Origin: CAMFLJ01 sp963702555
GTDB taxonomy: Bacteria; Actinomycetota; Acidimicrobiia; Acidimicrobiales; Acidimicrobilacustridaceae
NCBI GenBank assembly: GCA_963702555.1
Contig: CAVPCW010000008.1
Coordinates: forward strand, 310,001 to 374,000
Length of the DNA: 64,000 bases
Direction: 5' to 3'
In this document: positions 1-9,798 of the stretch, piece after piece
Layout of the letters: each line of letters opens with the position of its first letter
Numbering within the stretch: the first letter of the stretch is position 1
Program-made: the position numbers and the translations under genes
Notes under the pieces: model-generated
Seen by the model: the letters and a program-made list of their open reading frames with translations, nothing else
What the model was told of the DNA's origin: nothing
The model's database searches: none

Positions 1-562
1 TGTACGGCAGCTTGAGGATCACCACCGGGTAGCCGGCCTCGGCCAGCGGCAGGAGGTTGGGCACGTAGGCCCGGGGGTCGACGAGCGCACCCGGGTAGAA
101 CACCACGCCGGTCGTGCTCGCCTTCACCGTCGGCTCCAGCCGGATGCGGGTCGACGACTCGGTGACGGTCGCGCCGGGCGAACCGGCGAGGGCGTCGACG
201 GCGGTGCTCGACGCGGTGTGAGGCCGCAGGTAGAGCAGCACGGCGACCAGCCCCAGCACGGCGACCACGGCCACGCCGCGCACGAGCACGACCCGCCAGA
301 GGGGCCGCCGCGGCGGCTGCTCCACCGACTCCGACGCCAGCGCCGACCCCGGCGCCTGCTCGGGGGCCTTGGCCCGCCGGGTGACGAGGCTCCACGCCGC
401 CACCCCCACCGACACCACGGCGACGAGGCGCAGGGTGATGAAGTACGCGGGGTGCGACGCCGTGATCGGGTCCCACAGCGACGCCAGGAGGGCGACGCTC
501 ACCACGAGGGTGATCACCGAGAGGGCCAGCGGCCACCAGCGGGGAGGTCGGCGCCACTGCAT
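1..562 (-). CDS. alpha/beta hydrolase, membrane-anchored (partial)
   Basis: The gene starts at ATG 562 and runs off the left edge, so only the first 187 codons are visible. Residues 11-30, 41-60 and 91-111 are hydrophobic and probably cross the membrane. From about residue 152 the segment GVVFYPGALVDPRAYVPNL looks like the first core strand and oxyanion loop of an alpha/beta hydrolase (Abhydrolase_5 type). This implies a membrane-tethered hydrolase whose catalytic domain follows the third helix. The nucleophile Ser, acid and His would lie outside the window and cannot be checked. Substrate unknown. It diverges from the SDR gene across 134 bp in which I see no clear operator. Confidence 0.7.
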   Translation of the reverse strand, partial: MQWRRPPRWWPLALSVITLVVSVALLASLWDPITASHPAYFITLRLVAVVSVGVAAWSLVTRRAKAPEQAPGSALASESVEQPPRRPLWRVVLVRGVAVVAVLGLVAVLLYLRPHTASSTAVDALAGSPGATVTESSTRIRLEPTVKASTTGVVFYPGALVDPRAYVPNLLPLAEAGYPVVILKLPY

Positions 563-696
563 CGTCGGTCCCTCCCTCACGCTCGTCCGGTGGCCGGCCC
601 GGTCGGCACGACCAGCGCATCGTAGGGACACCGGCCCCCGGCGGTAACGTCCGCCCGCGACGCGCCGCCGTGCCGGCGCCGCACACGGGAGCGGTC

Positions 697-1497
697 ATGG
701 AGATCAGGGGCACGACCATCGTCGTCACCGGGGCAGCCGGGGGAGTGGGGCAGGCCACCGTCCGGGCTCTGCACGCGGGCGGTGCCCGGGTGGTGCTCAC
801 CGGCCGCCGCCAGGCCGAGATGGAGGCCCTGGCCGACCGCCTCCCCGGCTCGGTCGTGATGCCGTGCGACCTGTCCGACACCGCCGCCCTCGACCGCTTC
901 CTCGACGAGCTGCTCGAGCTCGGGCCCATCGACGGGTTGGTGGCCAACGCCGCCCTCCCGGCCACCGGCCGCATCGAGGAGTACACGACCGAGCAGATCG
1001 ACCGGGCCCTCGACGTGAACCTGCGGGCCCCGATCGTGATGACCCAGCGGCTGCTCCCCGGGATGCTCGAGCGGGGCCGCGGCCACATCGTCTTCGTGTC
1101 GTCGATGGGCGGGAAGATGGGCACCGCCCGCCTCGCCCTCTACTCGGCCAGCAAGTTCGGGATGCGGGGCTTCGGTGCCTCGCTCCGGCAGGATCTCGCC
1201 GGCAGCGGCGTGAGTGCCTCGGTGGTGTTCCCCGGGTCGATCATCGACGGCGGGATGCTGACCGACGCCGGCGTGGGTGCCTCGCCCGGCACCAAGGGCG
1301 TCACCTGCGCCGCGGTCGGCGAGGGCGTCGTGAAGGCCATCACCAGCGACATCGGCGAGCTCGACGTCACCGACCTGAAGGTGAAGGTGGCGTCCAAGGT
1401 GCTGGCCCTCGCCCCCAACCTCAGCGACCGCCTGAAGAACGAGAAGATGCTGGCCTACGCCGACCAGCTCAGCGAGGGCATGCGCGACAAGCGCTGA
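697..1497 (+). CDS. SDR family oxidoreductase
   Basis: Predicted NAD(P)-dependent short-chain dehydrogenase/reductase of 266 aa, a normal length for classical SDRs. It shows the cofactor glycine motif TGAAGGVG at residues 11-18, the structural motif VANAA near 82-86, and the catalytic set Ser135/136, Tyr149 and Lys153 (YSASK). ATG 697 is preferred because the glycine motif then sits at the usual distance and a GGGAG lies upstream; GTG 670 in the same frame would add nine residues. The substrate cannot be told from the sequence. It stands alone on the plus strand and converges on cysE six bases downstream. Confidence 0.85.
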   Translation: MEIRGTTIVVTGAAGGVGQATVRALHAGGARVVLTGRRQAEMEALADRLPGSVVMPCDLSDTAALDRFLDELLELGPIDGLVANAALPATGRIEEYTTEQIDRALDVNLRAPIVMTQRLLPGMLERGRGHIVFVSSMGGKMGTARLALYSASKFGMRGFGASLRQDLAGSGVSASVVFPGSIIDGGMLTDAGVGASPGTKGVTCAAVGEGVVKAITSDIGELDVTDLKVKVASKVLALAPNLSDRLKNEKMLAYADQLSEGMRDKR

Positions 1498-1503
1498 GCC
1501 GGC

Positions 1504-2205
1504 TCAGATCACGAAGTCGTCGACGTCCCACACGCCGTCGGACGACTCGACCGGGCCCTTGGTGCTGACCCGGCCGGCCAGCTGCATCTCGAGCTCGCCG
1601 ACGCGGTCGACGAGCGCGGTGAGGCGGGCGGCCACGATGTCGACGCTGGAGTCGAGGGCCATGTCGACGCCCTGGCCCCGCTCGAGGGTGGCGGTGCGGG
1701 CGACGACCTGCCCGGGCACGCCCACGACCACGGTGCCGGCGGGGACGTCGCGGACGACGACGGCGTTGGCGCCGATGCGGGCGTCCTCGCCGATGGTGAT
1801 GTCGCCGAGGACCTTGGCGCCGGCGCCGACCACGACGCGGTCGCCCAGGGTGGGATGGCGCTTGCCGTGCCGCAGGCTGGTGCCGCCGAGGGTGACGCCC
1901 TGGTAGATCGTGACGTCGGTGCCGACGATGGTGGTCTCACCGATCACCACACCGGTGGCGTGGTCGATGAACACGCCGGGCCCGAGGGTGGCGCCGGGGT
2001 GGATGTCGACCGCGGTGACGGCCCGGGCGAGCGCCGAGACGAGGCGCGCCGAGAAGCGGTGGCCCCGCACCCACAGCCCGTGGGCCACGCGGTGCGCGAT
2101 CACCGCGTGCAGCCCCGGGTAGGTGAGGAGGGTGTCGAGGATGTTGCGCGCCGCGGGGTCGCGATCGGCGATGGCCCCGATGTCGCGGCGCAGGGTGCTC
2201 AGCAC
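1504..2205 (-). CDS. cysE: serine O-acetyltransferase (EpsC/CysE type)
   Basis: Transfers acetyl from acetyl-CoA to L-serine, giving O-acetylserine, the substrate of the cysteine synthase encoded just upstream. The protein is 233 aa. Family landmarks are DIHP (67-70), DHATGVVIGET (81-91, with the catalytic Asp-His) and GGTSLRHGKRHPTLGDRV (107-124), followed by left-handed beta-helix hexapeptide repeats. It is the short type lacking the long alpha-helical N-terminus of E. coli CysE. The last 60 residues form a non-hexapeptide helical tail. GTG 2205 is chosen because it follows the cysK stop by two bases, implying translational coupling in a cysK-cysE operon. Confidence 0.93.
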   Translation of the reverse strand: MLSTLRRDIGAIADRDPAARNILDTLLTYPGLHAVIAHRVAHGLWVRGHRFSARLVSALARAVTAVDIHPGATLGPGVFIDHATGVVIGETTIVGTDVTIYQGVTLGGTSLRHGKRHPTLGDRVVVGAGAKVLGDITIGEDARIGANAVVVRDVPAGTVVVGVPGQVVARTATLERGQGVDMALDSSVDIVAARLTALVDRVGELEMQLAGRVSTKGPVESSDGVWDVDDFVI

Positions 2206-2207
2206 GC

Positions 2208-3131
<924 letters not shown>

Positions 3132-3261
3132 GGTGTGAGCTCCCTCGATGTGCCGACGGCGGCCGGCGCTGGGCACGAATCTGGACCAGTTGGGTCACCA
3201 TTGTGCCCGGCGGTGCCGGGTTCGGCGTCGGGAACTCGCGAACGGGCTCTCCGCGGCCCCG

Positions 3262-4620
3262 CTACTGGAGCTTCGCCGCCTCGGCCTCGGGGTCGATGTT
3301 CACCACGACCAGGTCCTCCGGCGTGCACTCGAAGGTGCCCGGTTCGGTGGGGTAGACCCGCTCGAACTCGCCGTTGTCGATCTTCATCACCATGCCGCAG
3401 GAGCCCACGCCGCGGACCGGCTTCGGGGCCAGCCAGCCGTGGGCGTCGAAGGTGTCCATCGAATCGAGGACCTTCAAGATGTTGGCCCGGGTGATGGCGT
3501 TCGGGCCGTCCGTCTCCATGATCTCGGTGATCACGTCCTGGAACAGCACGGCCGACTGCCACGCCGTCGCACCCCACGAGCTGGGTGACTGCACGTGGTC
3601 GAGGTAGTTCGCCAACTCAGCGTTCTTGTCGCGCTCCTCGAACGGAAGGAAGCCCATCGCCACGTAGGTGCCGTCGACGTCGCTCCCGGCCTTCTTGAAG
3701 GCCTCCGTGTAGCAGGCGACCGTGCACACCCAGGCGTCGACCCCGGTGAGGCCCTGGGCGGCCGCCTCTCGCCGCATGCTGATCATGGCCACGTCGTTCG
3801 AGCCGTTGTAGACCATGTTCGCCCCGGCGCTCTTCACCAGCTGCACCTTCGGCGTGTAGGCGGCCTGCTCGTCGCGACCCGACACCTTCGCCGCCCCGAC
3901 CACGTCGATGCCGGCCTGCCTCTGGGCCTCGATGATCGGCATCGACGACAGCACGGTCGTGGGCAGATCACCGGGCACGAGGTACACCGACTTCGCGTCC
4001 GGGTACTGGCTGAGCAGGTACTTCCAGTAGCCGAGGTACGACGTCACCGGCCGCACGCCGTCCTGGATCGGGCACTTCTCGCCGAGCGCGCTCATCACGT
4101 AGGTGACCGGGGCGCACGCCTCGGTGACGTCGGCCGCCAGCGCCGCGAGGTTCGGCACCCCTGTCACCGCGCCGGTGGCGTCCGCGCAGTCGGTGATGGG
4201 CGTGACGTCCGGGTTGAACAGGGCGTTGTTGCCGACCATGGCGACGCTGCCCTTGCACGCCTCGATCAGCCCGTTCTTCGACTCGGTGGGGTCGAGCTTG
4301 GAGTCCCACGACTTCACCACGAGCTTGCGACAGCCGAGGCCGCCGTTGGCGTTGATGTACTCGGCGAAGCCCTTGACGGCGTCGATGTTGCCCTGGAAGA
4401 GGCCGGGCGCCAGCGGCGAACCGGTGTCGGCCATCACCGTGACGGTGATGCTGTCGGCGGTGACGCCGACGTCGGTGGCCTCGAGGGTGACGCCCTCGCA
4501 CGCCGCGTTCGTCGTCGCCGACGAGGGTGTGCTCGACGGCGTGGCCCCCGGGTCGCTCCGGCCGCACGCGGCGAGCACCCCGAACAGCGCGAGCAGGACG
4601 AACAGCCGATGTCGCGCCAT
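3262..4620 (-). CDS. ABC transporter substrate-binding lipoprotein (branched-chain amino acid type)
   Basis: Predicted extracytoplasmic ligand-binding protein of 452 aa. The first 19 residues form a lipoprotein signal (MARHRLF, hydrophobic core, LAAC with Cys19), followed by a Ser/Thr/Pro-rich tether. The rest resembles the periplasmic-binding fold of LivJ-like proteins (Peripla_BP_6), for example NIDAVKGFAEYINANGG near residue 75. No permease or ATPase gene is next to it, so the partner transporter and ligand are unknown. Such orphan binding proteins are common in actinomycetes. A GGGGGT lies five bases before ATG 4620. Confidence is high for the fold and low for the ligand. Confidence 0.85.
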   Translation of the reverse strand: MARHRLFVLLALFGVLAACGRSDPGATPSSTPSSATTNAACEGVTLEATDVGVTADSITVTVMADTGSPLAPGLFQGNIDAVKGFAEYINANGGLGCRKLVVKSWDSKLDPTESKNGLIEACKGSVAMVGNNALFNPDVTPITDCADATGAVTGVPNLAALAADVTEACAPVTYVMSALGEKCPIQDGVRPVTSYLGYWKYLLSQYPDAKSVYLVPGDLPTTVLSSMPIIEAQRQAGIDVVGAAKVSGRDEQAAYTPKVQLVKSAGANMVYNGSNDVAMISMRREAAAQGLTGVDAWVCTVACYTEAFKKAGSDVDGTYVAMGFLPFEERDKNAELANYLDHVQSPSSWGATAWQSAVLFQDVITEIMETDGPNAITRANILKVLDSMDTFDAHGWLAPKPVRGVGSCGMVMKIDNGEFERVYPTEPGTFECTPEDLVVVNIDPEAEAAKLQ

Positions 4621-4719
4621 GGTGACCCCCCGGTTCCAAGCGACGTTGTGCGCCGGACCGTACTCCTGCCCCGGGCTCGGTGACCGACCGTTCACGGAGC
4701 AAGGAAAGGGCGGCAGCAC

Positions 4720-4725
4720 TACCGT
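4720..4725 (+). promoter_or_regulatory. -10 box of a leaderless promoter (TACCGT)
   Basis: TACCGT fits TANNNT and ends six bases before ATG 4732, the spacing at which transcription would start on the A of the ATG. No ribosome binding site sits at a useful distance from this start, which supports a leaderless mRNA. Confidence 0.5.
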
Positions 4726-4731
4726 CACCCG

Positions 4732-5403
4732 ATGGTCCCCACCGCGGTCGACTTCCACTTCGACGTGATGTGCCCGTACGCCTACCAGACGTCGCTCTGG
4801 ATGCGGGAGGTGCGCGACCACGCTGGTGTCGAGGTGACCTGGCGGTTCTTCAGCCTCGAGGAGATCAACCGGGTCGAGGGCAAGAAGCACCCGTGGGAAC
4901 GGGAGTGGTCCTACGGGTGGTCGATGATGCGCATCGGCGCCTACCTCCGGCGCATCGACCCCGAGCTGCTCGACCGCTGGTACGCCCGCGCCGGCCGGGC
5001 CCTGCACGTCGAGGGTGACAAGCCCCATCGGCCCGAGGTCGCCGAGGCCCTGCTCCGCGACCTGGACCTCGACCCCGCGTGGGTCGCCGCCGCCATCGCC
5101 GACCCCACCACCGGCGACGAGGTGAAGGCCGAGCACGACACCGTCGTCGCGCTGGGTGGCTGGGGCGTGCCGACGCTGGTGTTCGACGGCACCCAGGCCC
5201 TGTTCGGCCCGGTGCTGGTCGACCCACCCACGGGCGACGCCGCGGTGCGGCTGTGGCACGCCGTCACCGCCTGGCTCGAGTTCCCCCACCTCTACGAGCT
5301 CCAGCGACCGAAGCGGCCCGCCGACATCCGGCTCATCACGGACACCTTCCGGCCCTACTTCGAGGGCCGCGACTGGATCTCGGTCCAGAACGACACCCCC
5401 TGA
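4732..5403 (+). CDS. DsbA-family thioredoxin-fold protein (Rv2466c-like)
   Basis: 223 aa, close to the length of the mycothiol-dependent reductase family of Rv2466c and related FrnE/HCCA-isomerase proteins. The N-terminal strand VDFHFDVMCPYAYQTSLWM holds CPYA at residues 14-17 where the best-known members have CPWC, so the second cysteine is missing; one Cys remains, as in monothiol members. The cis-Pro loop is WGVPTLVFDG. There is no signal peptide, so it is probably cytosolic. The likely role is thiol-dependent reduction or conjugation of a small organic substrate; this is inferred from fold only. It is probably leaderless and stands alone. Confidence 0.75.
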   Translation: MVPTAVDFHFDVMCPYAYQTSLWMREVRDHAGVEVTWRFFSLEEINRVEGKKHPWEREWSYGWSMMRIGAYLRRIDPELLDRWYARAGRALHVEGDKPHRPEVAEALLRDLDLDPAWVAAAIADPTTGDEVKAEHDTVVALGGWGVPTLVFDGTQALFGPVLVDPPTGDAAVRLWHAVTAWLEFPHLYELQRPKRPADIRLITDTFRPYFEGRDWISVQNDTP

Positions 5404-5418
5404 GGCCGGGGCTCAGGC

Positions 5419-6341
5419 TCAGGCCGGGAAGCGGCGCAGCCGCTCGGCCACCACCCGGGTGACCGCCTCGGTGGTGGCCAGGCCGAAGCCGGGGCGCAGG
5501 CAGGCCACGTGGCCCCAGCTCAGCTCGACCGACCCCGGCCCGCAGCAGCTTGGGCCAGCTCCCGTTGGGCGGCGGCCGGGACGGCCCGGTCGTCGCGGGT
5601 CACGACCGACTCGGCCGCCACGTCGAGGTCGCCGACCCACGACCGGGAGTCGAACCGGGCCAGCTCGCCGGCCGCTTCGAGCAGGGCCCGCTTCGAGGTG
5701 GCCCGCACCGTCCACGCCAGGTGGGCGCCGAGGTCCTGGGCCGGGTCGGCCGAGGGCTGCGCCCCGCCGGAACCGCGACACGAAGTTGAGGGTGGCGCCG
5801 GCGGCCTCGGCGATGCCCGCGGCCCGGGAGAAGCCGCCCATCACGCCCTCGACCGCACCGGCTCGGGATGATGTGGGCGGCGGTGGCGATCTCGCACCAG
5901 CCCGGCCACCTGGCTCGGGGTGGTCGCGACGACGGTCTGGGAGATGGGCCCGCCCATCGAGTAGCCGACGAGCACCGCCGGCCGCCCGGCCTCGCTCTCG
6001 AGCAGGCCCCGACCACGACGTCGGCGACGGCAGTGGCGCAGCGGTCGAACGAGAACCGGCCGACGAGCGGGCTGCCGCCGTGGCCGGGCATGTCGATGGC
6101 GATCGGGCGGTAGCCGGCCTGGGCGAGGGGCTGGAACACCTGCACCCAGTTGGTGAGCCCGTCGGCGAACCAGCCGTGCACCAGCACGACCGGGAGGCCG
6201 CGGCCGCCGGCGTCGCGCACCACCACCGGCCCGACCGACGTCTCCACCATGTGCGGGCGTGGGCACGCCGAAGCGGCCGACCCCGGTGGCGGTGACGACC
6301 TGCCATGTGCTCGGCGCCGGGCCGGGGCGCGTCACGTCCAC
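5419..6341 (-). pseudogene. alpha/beta hydrolase, multiply frameshifted in this sequence
   Basis: Stitching three frames gives one alpha/beta hydrolase of about 300 aa. It has LPVVLVHGWFADG (oxyanion HG), YRPIAIDMPGHGGS, the nucleophile elbow VGYSMGG, a cap region and a C-terminal segment WGHVACLRPG that may hold the catalytic His. Frame changes lie near 6255, 6005, 5905, 5865, 5770 and 5540; each is repaired by removing one or two bases, often a G from a G run. The frame upstream of ATG 6250 also looks coding (GVGRFGVPTP), so a GTG at 6341 may be the true start. Because the protein reads well between breaks, sequencing insertions are likelier than decay. Confidence 0.6.
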
Positions 6342-6558
6342 TGCGACCGCCTCCTCGCCTGTACGCGTTGGGTCATGACGCACCTCCCCGGTGCCACCCT
6401 GACCGTCGCGCCGTGACCCGCCCGGCAGGAAGGGCCGCGGGTCACATCCGGTACAGACCCACGGCCGGACGGCAACGGCACGACGGTCACCGATCAGGCG
6501 CGCCGACGGGTGCGAGGCTGAGGGCTCGCGTCGGCACGCCCGTGGGAGGACCTCGCCG

Positions 6559-7569
6559 ATGAGCCCGGAGCTCTGCTGATGGCCGCGGTGACGGCCGACG
6601 ACGTCGTCCGCATGCGGGACCAGCTCTTCTTCGAAGGGCCCCTCGCCAAGCGGAAGTACACGCGCTTCTGGATGCTGCTCCTGCTGTCCGGCGGTGATCG
6701 CCACCGCGGGCGTCATCAGCGACTCCACGGCCACGGTGATCGGGGCCATGATCGTCGCCCCGCTGATGACGCCCATCCTCGGCATCGTCCTGGCCATCGT
6801 CCTCGCCGACCGGCCCAACCTCCTCCGCTCGGTCGGCATGGTCCTCGCCGGTGCCGCGGCCGTGATCTTCCTCGCCTGGCTGTTCGGCCACCTGGCGGCG
6901 GTGCCGATCGACTCCACCACCAGCTCCCAGGTGGCGGGCCGCATCCACCCCCGCACGGTCGACCTCATCGCCGCCCTCGCCACCGGCGCGGTGGGGGCCG
7001 TGGCCCTCGCCCGCTCCGACATCTCCGACACCCTCCCGGGCGTGGCCATCGCCATCTCGCTGGTGCCGCCCCTCGCCGTGGTCGGCCTCACCCTCGAGGC
7101 CGGCGCCACCAGCGAGGCCCTCGGCGCCCTGCTGCTCTTCGGCACCAACGTGGCCGCCATCCTGCTCAGCGGCATCGTGGTGATGACCATCTACAAGGTC
7201 GCCCAGCGGGCCGAGCAGCGCGAAGGAGCACGACCGCCGGCGCACCGGCGCGGTCGTGCTCATCGTTGCCGCGGTGCTGGTGCTGGCCATCCCGCTCTCG
7301 ATCACCTCGCGCACCATCGCCCTGCAGTCGTTCCGGTCGACCACGATCAACGACGTGGCGACCATCTGGGCCGAGGCGGCCGACTGGCGGGTGGCCGACG
7401 TGTCGACGCACCAACGACGGCTACACGGTGCTGGTGCGCGGCTTCGGGGCCGAGCCCGACACCGCCGAGCTGCAGGCCACGCCTCGACGAGGAAGGGCTC
7501 TCGGACGTGAAGGTCATCGTGGAGCTGGTGCCCGAACGCCGCGTCGAGCTCGGCCCCGGCGGGGGCTGA
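6559..7569 (+). pseudogene. DUF389 membrane protein, multiply frameshifted in this sequence
   Basis: The pieces read as one hydrophobic protein of about 330 aa of the DUF389 (TIGR00341) family, whose function is not established. The family core DSTATVIGAMIVAPLMTPIL begins near 6720 and is followed by several transmembrane helices and a soluble C-terminal region ending at 7569. Frame changes near 6692, 7222, 7409 and 7482 are each repaired by deleting one base. ATG 6559 has a good ribosome site (GGAGGA) but runs into TGA after six codons; the family-like reading resumes at ATG 6579, so another error near 6575 is likely. The 217 bp between this gene and the divergent hydrolase show no other coding sequence. 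Confidence 0.6.
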
Positions 7570-7572
7570 GCC

Positions 7573-7945
7573 TCACTCCGGCACGTGGCAGACGGCCTCG
7601 ACGTTGTTGCCGTCGGGGTCGCGCACGAAGGCCCCGTAGTAGCCGGGGTGGTAGTCCCACTCCCGGGGCTCGTGGAGCACCTCGGCTCCCGCCGCGACCG
7701 CGGCGGCGAAGAAGGCCCGGACCGCGTCGCGGCTCGGTGCGGTGAAGGCGATGTGGTCCTCCCGCCATCCGGTGGCGTCGTCGGTGAGCGGCCCGAGCCA
7801 GAAGTCCGGGATCGGTGGGACGCCGAAGCCCACGACGCCCGGGGAACTCGGCCAGGCGGGACGCGCCCAACGGGGCCAGGACGGCGTCGTAGAAGGCGGC
7901 ACTCGCCGCCACGTCGTTGCATTGGATACCGAGGTGATCGAGCAT
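7573..7945 (-). CDS. VOC-family (glyoxalase/dioxygenase fold) protein, frameshifted
   Basis: Vicinal-oxygen-chelate protein of about 123 aa. It begins MLDHLGIQCNDVAASAAFYD, a typical start with a metal-ligand His at residue 4, and ends with AFVRDPDGNNVEAVCH, where the Glu is the usual last ligand. A strong ribosome site AGGAGG precedes ATG 7945. The frame changes near 7842, where CCCC would read correctly as CCC, so this is probably a one-base insertion error. Closest in style to lactoylglutathione-lyase-like proteins of unknown substrate. Its stop lies three bases from the stop of the convergent DUF389 gene. Confidence 0.75.
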
Positions 7946-8052
7946 CTCCCCATCCTCCTGCAGCCGCTCCCGATCGGGAAGGTCCCTGGGACCTACCGTG
8001 ACGGCGAGACGACGGGTCGTCCCGTCGGCCGCCACGAGTGCTCGGAGCCGTG

Positions 8053-9798
8053 ATGATCACGCACCACCACCCTCTCCACTGCGGCGCCTGCGCGCCCCAC
8101 CCCGAGCTGGCGGTGTTGGTCGACCACCGGCCCTCCGCACCCGGCCCCCGCCGCCCGGTGCCCCGTGCCCCGTTCGACCCGATGGCGAAGCTGCCCGCCG
8201 ACCTGCTGATCGTGGGCTCGCTCGTCACCATGGACCCGTTCAACCCCACCGCCGGCGCCCTCGCCGTGCGCGACGGCCGCATCGTCGGGGTGGGCAGCGC
8301 CGACGACCTCGAGGGTCTCCGCGGCCCCGGCACCGAGGTGCTCGACCTCGGCGACCAGGTCGCCTACCCGGGCTTCGTCGAGCCCCACATGCACCTGTGG
8401 CCCTCGGCCATGCTCGACGGCTGGGTCGACTGCTCGCCCTTCACCCACGACACGTTCGACAGCATCCTCGACGCCCTGGCCGCCGCCAACGCCGCGCCCG
8501 ACGAGCACGGCTGGGTGCTGGGCCAGAGCTACGACCCGTCGCTGGTCGCCGGCCATCCGCAGCTCACCCGTGACGTGCTCGACCGGATCGTGCCCGACCG
8601 GCCCGCGCTGGTGATGAACGCGTCGCTGCACTACGCCTACGTGAACTCGCGGACCCTCGAGCTGGCGGGCATCACCGACGACAGCCCCGACCCGGCCGGT
8701 GGCTTCTTCGGGCGGGTCGACGGCCGCCTCGACGGCTCGGCCGGCGAGATGGGGGCCATCGCCGTGCTGCTCGGCATCGTGCCCCGCAAGACCCGGGACG
8801 AGATGGCCGAGGGCATCGTGAACTCGGTGGTGAGCGGGGCCCGGCGCGGCGTCACCCGCGTGCACGACGCCCTCACCGGCACGATGCTCGGCGGCGGCGA
8901 GCTCGACCTGCTGCACGCCCTCGCCGCCGACGGCCGCTTCCCCGCCCGCATCGGGGTGGCCGTCGCCGACCAGGCCCGCTCGACGTGGGAGTCCACGGGC
9001 CTGATGCCCGGCGCCGGCGACGACCTCGTGCGGGCCCAGAGCTGGAAGATCGTCAGCGACGGCTCGAACCAGGGCTACAGCGGCTACCAGAGCAGCCCCT
9101 ACCTCGGCACCGACCGGTGCGGTCACCCGAACTACGCCGACGACGACCTGACCGAGCGCATCGCCCACGCCCACGCAGAGGGCTGGCAGCTGATGGTGCA
9201 CGCCAACGGCGACGCCGCCGTCGAGCAGGTGGTCAGCGCCTTCGAGCGGGCGCTCGGCGACACCGACCCCGTCACCCACGACCGCCGCCACCGCATCGAG
9301 CACTGCTCGCTCCCGAGCGACGACGAGCTCGTGCGCATGGCCGCCATCGGCATCTCGCCGTCGTTCCTCATGAACCACGTGTACTTCTGGGGCCGGGCCT
9401 TCCACGACGAGATCCTCGGTGCCGAGAAGGCCGGCCGCCTCGACCCCGTGGCCTCGGCCCGGCGGGTGGGCCTGCGCCCCTCGCTCCACAGCGACTACAC
9501 CGTCACCCCCATCGACCCCCTCCGCAGCGTGCAGACCGCGGTCACCCGGCGCATGCGCGACGGGGGCGAGGTGCTGAACCCGGCCGAGTGCGACACGGTC
9601 GATCGGGCGATGCGGGCGGTCACCATCGACGCCGCCTGGCAGACCCACTGCGACGACGTGCTGGGCAGCCTGGAGGTGGGCAAGTACGCCGACCTGGTGG
9701 TGCTCTCCGCCGACCCGCAGACCGTCGACCCCGAGGCCATCGCCGCCATCGAGGTGGTGCAGACCCGCCTGGGTGGCAAGGTCGCCTTCGGCGGCTAG
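8053..9798 (+). CDS. amidohydrolase (YtcJ/Amidohydro_3 family)
   Basis: Predicted metal-dependent amidohydrolase of 581 aa. It has an N-terminal beta-sandwich (DLLIVGSLVTMDP), the metal motif EPHMH with His112 and His114, later HANGDAA and HRIEHCSLP motifs, and the Asp in LHSDYTVTPID, all typical of the YtcJ-like group that hydrolyses N-acyl or amide bonds. ATG 8053 follows CGGAG by five bases. The first 43 residues are unusual, rich in His and Cys (HHHPLHCGACAPH); family similarity begins at about Met44, so a start at ATG 8182 is possible. The TAG stop overlaps the stop of the convergent gene within the palindrome CTAG. Confidence 0.85.
   Translation: MITHHHPLHCGACAPHPELAVLVDHRPSAPGPRRPVPRAPFDPMAKLPADLLIVGSLVTMDPFNPTAGALAVRDGRIVGVGSADDLEGLRGPGTEVLDLGDQVAYPGFVEPHMHLWPSAMLDGWVDCSPFTHDTFDSILDALAAANAAPDEHGWVLGQSYDPSLVAGHPQLTRDVLDRIVPDRPALVMNASLHYAYVNSRTLELAGITDDSPDPAGGFFGRVDGRLDGSAGEMGAIAVLLGIVPRKTRDEMAEGIVNSVVSGARRGVTRVHDALTGTMLGGGELDLLHALAADGRFPARIGVAVADQARSTWESTGLMPGAGDDLVRAQSWKIVSDGSNQGYSGYQSSPYLGTDRCGHPNYADDDLTERIAHAHAEGWQLMVHANGDAAVEQVVSAFERALGDTDPVTHDRRHRIEHCSLPSDDELVRMAAIGISPSFLMNHVYFWGRAFHDEILGAEKAGRLDPVASARRVGLRPSLHSDYTVTPIDPLRSVQTAVTRRMRDGGEVLNPAECDTVDRAMRAVTIDAAWQTHCDDVLGSLEVGKYADLVVLSADPQTVDPEAIAAIEVVQTRLGGKVAFGG

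Noticed and set aside
3132..3261. S-box or other riboswitch upstream of cysK
   Set aside because: The 130-base region shows no conserved riboswitch core that I can recognise, and no T-run terminator.
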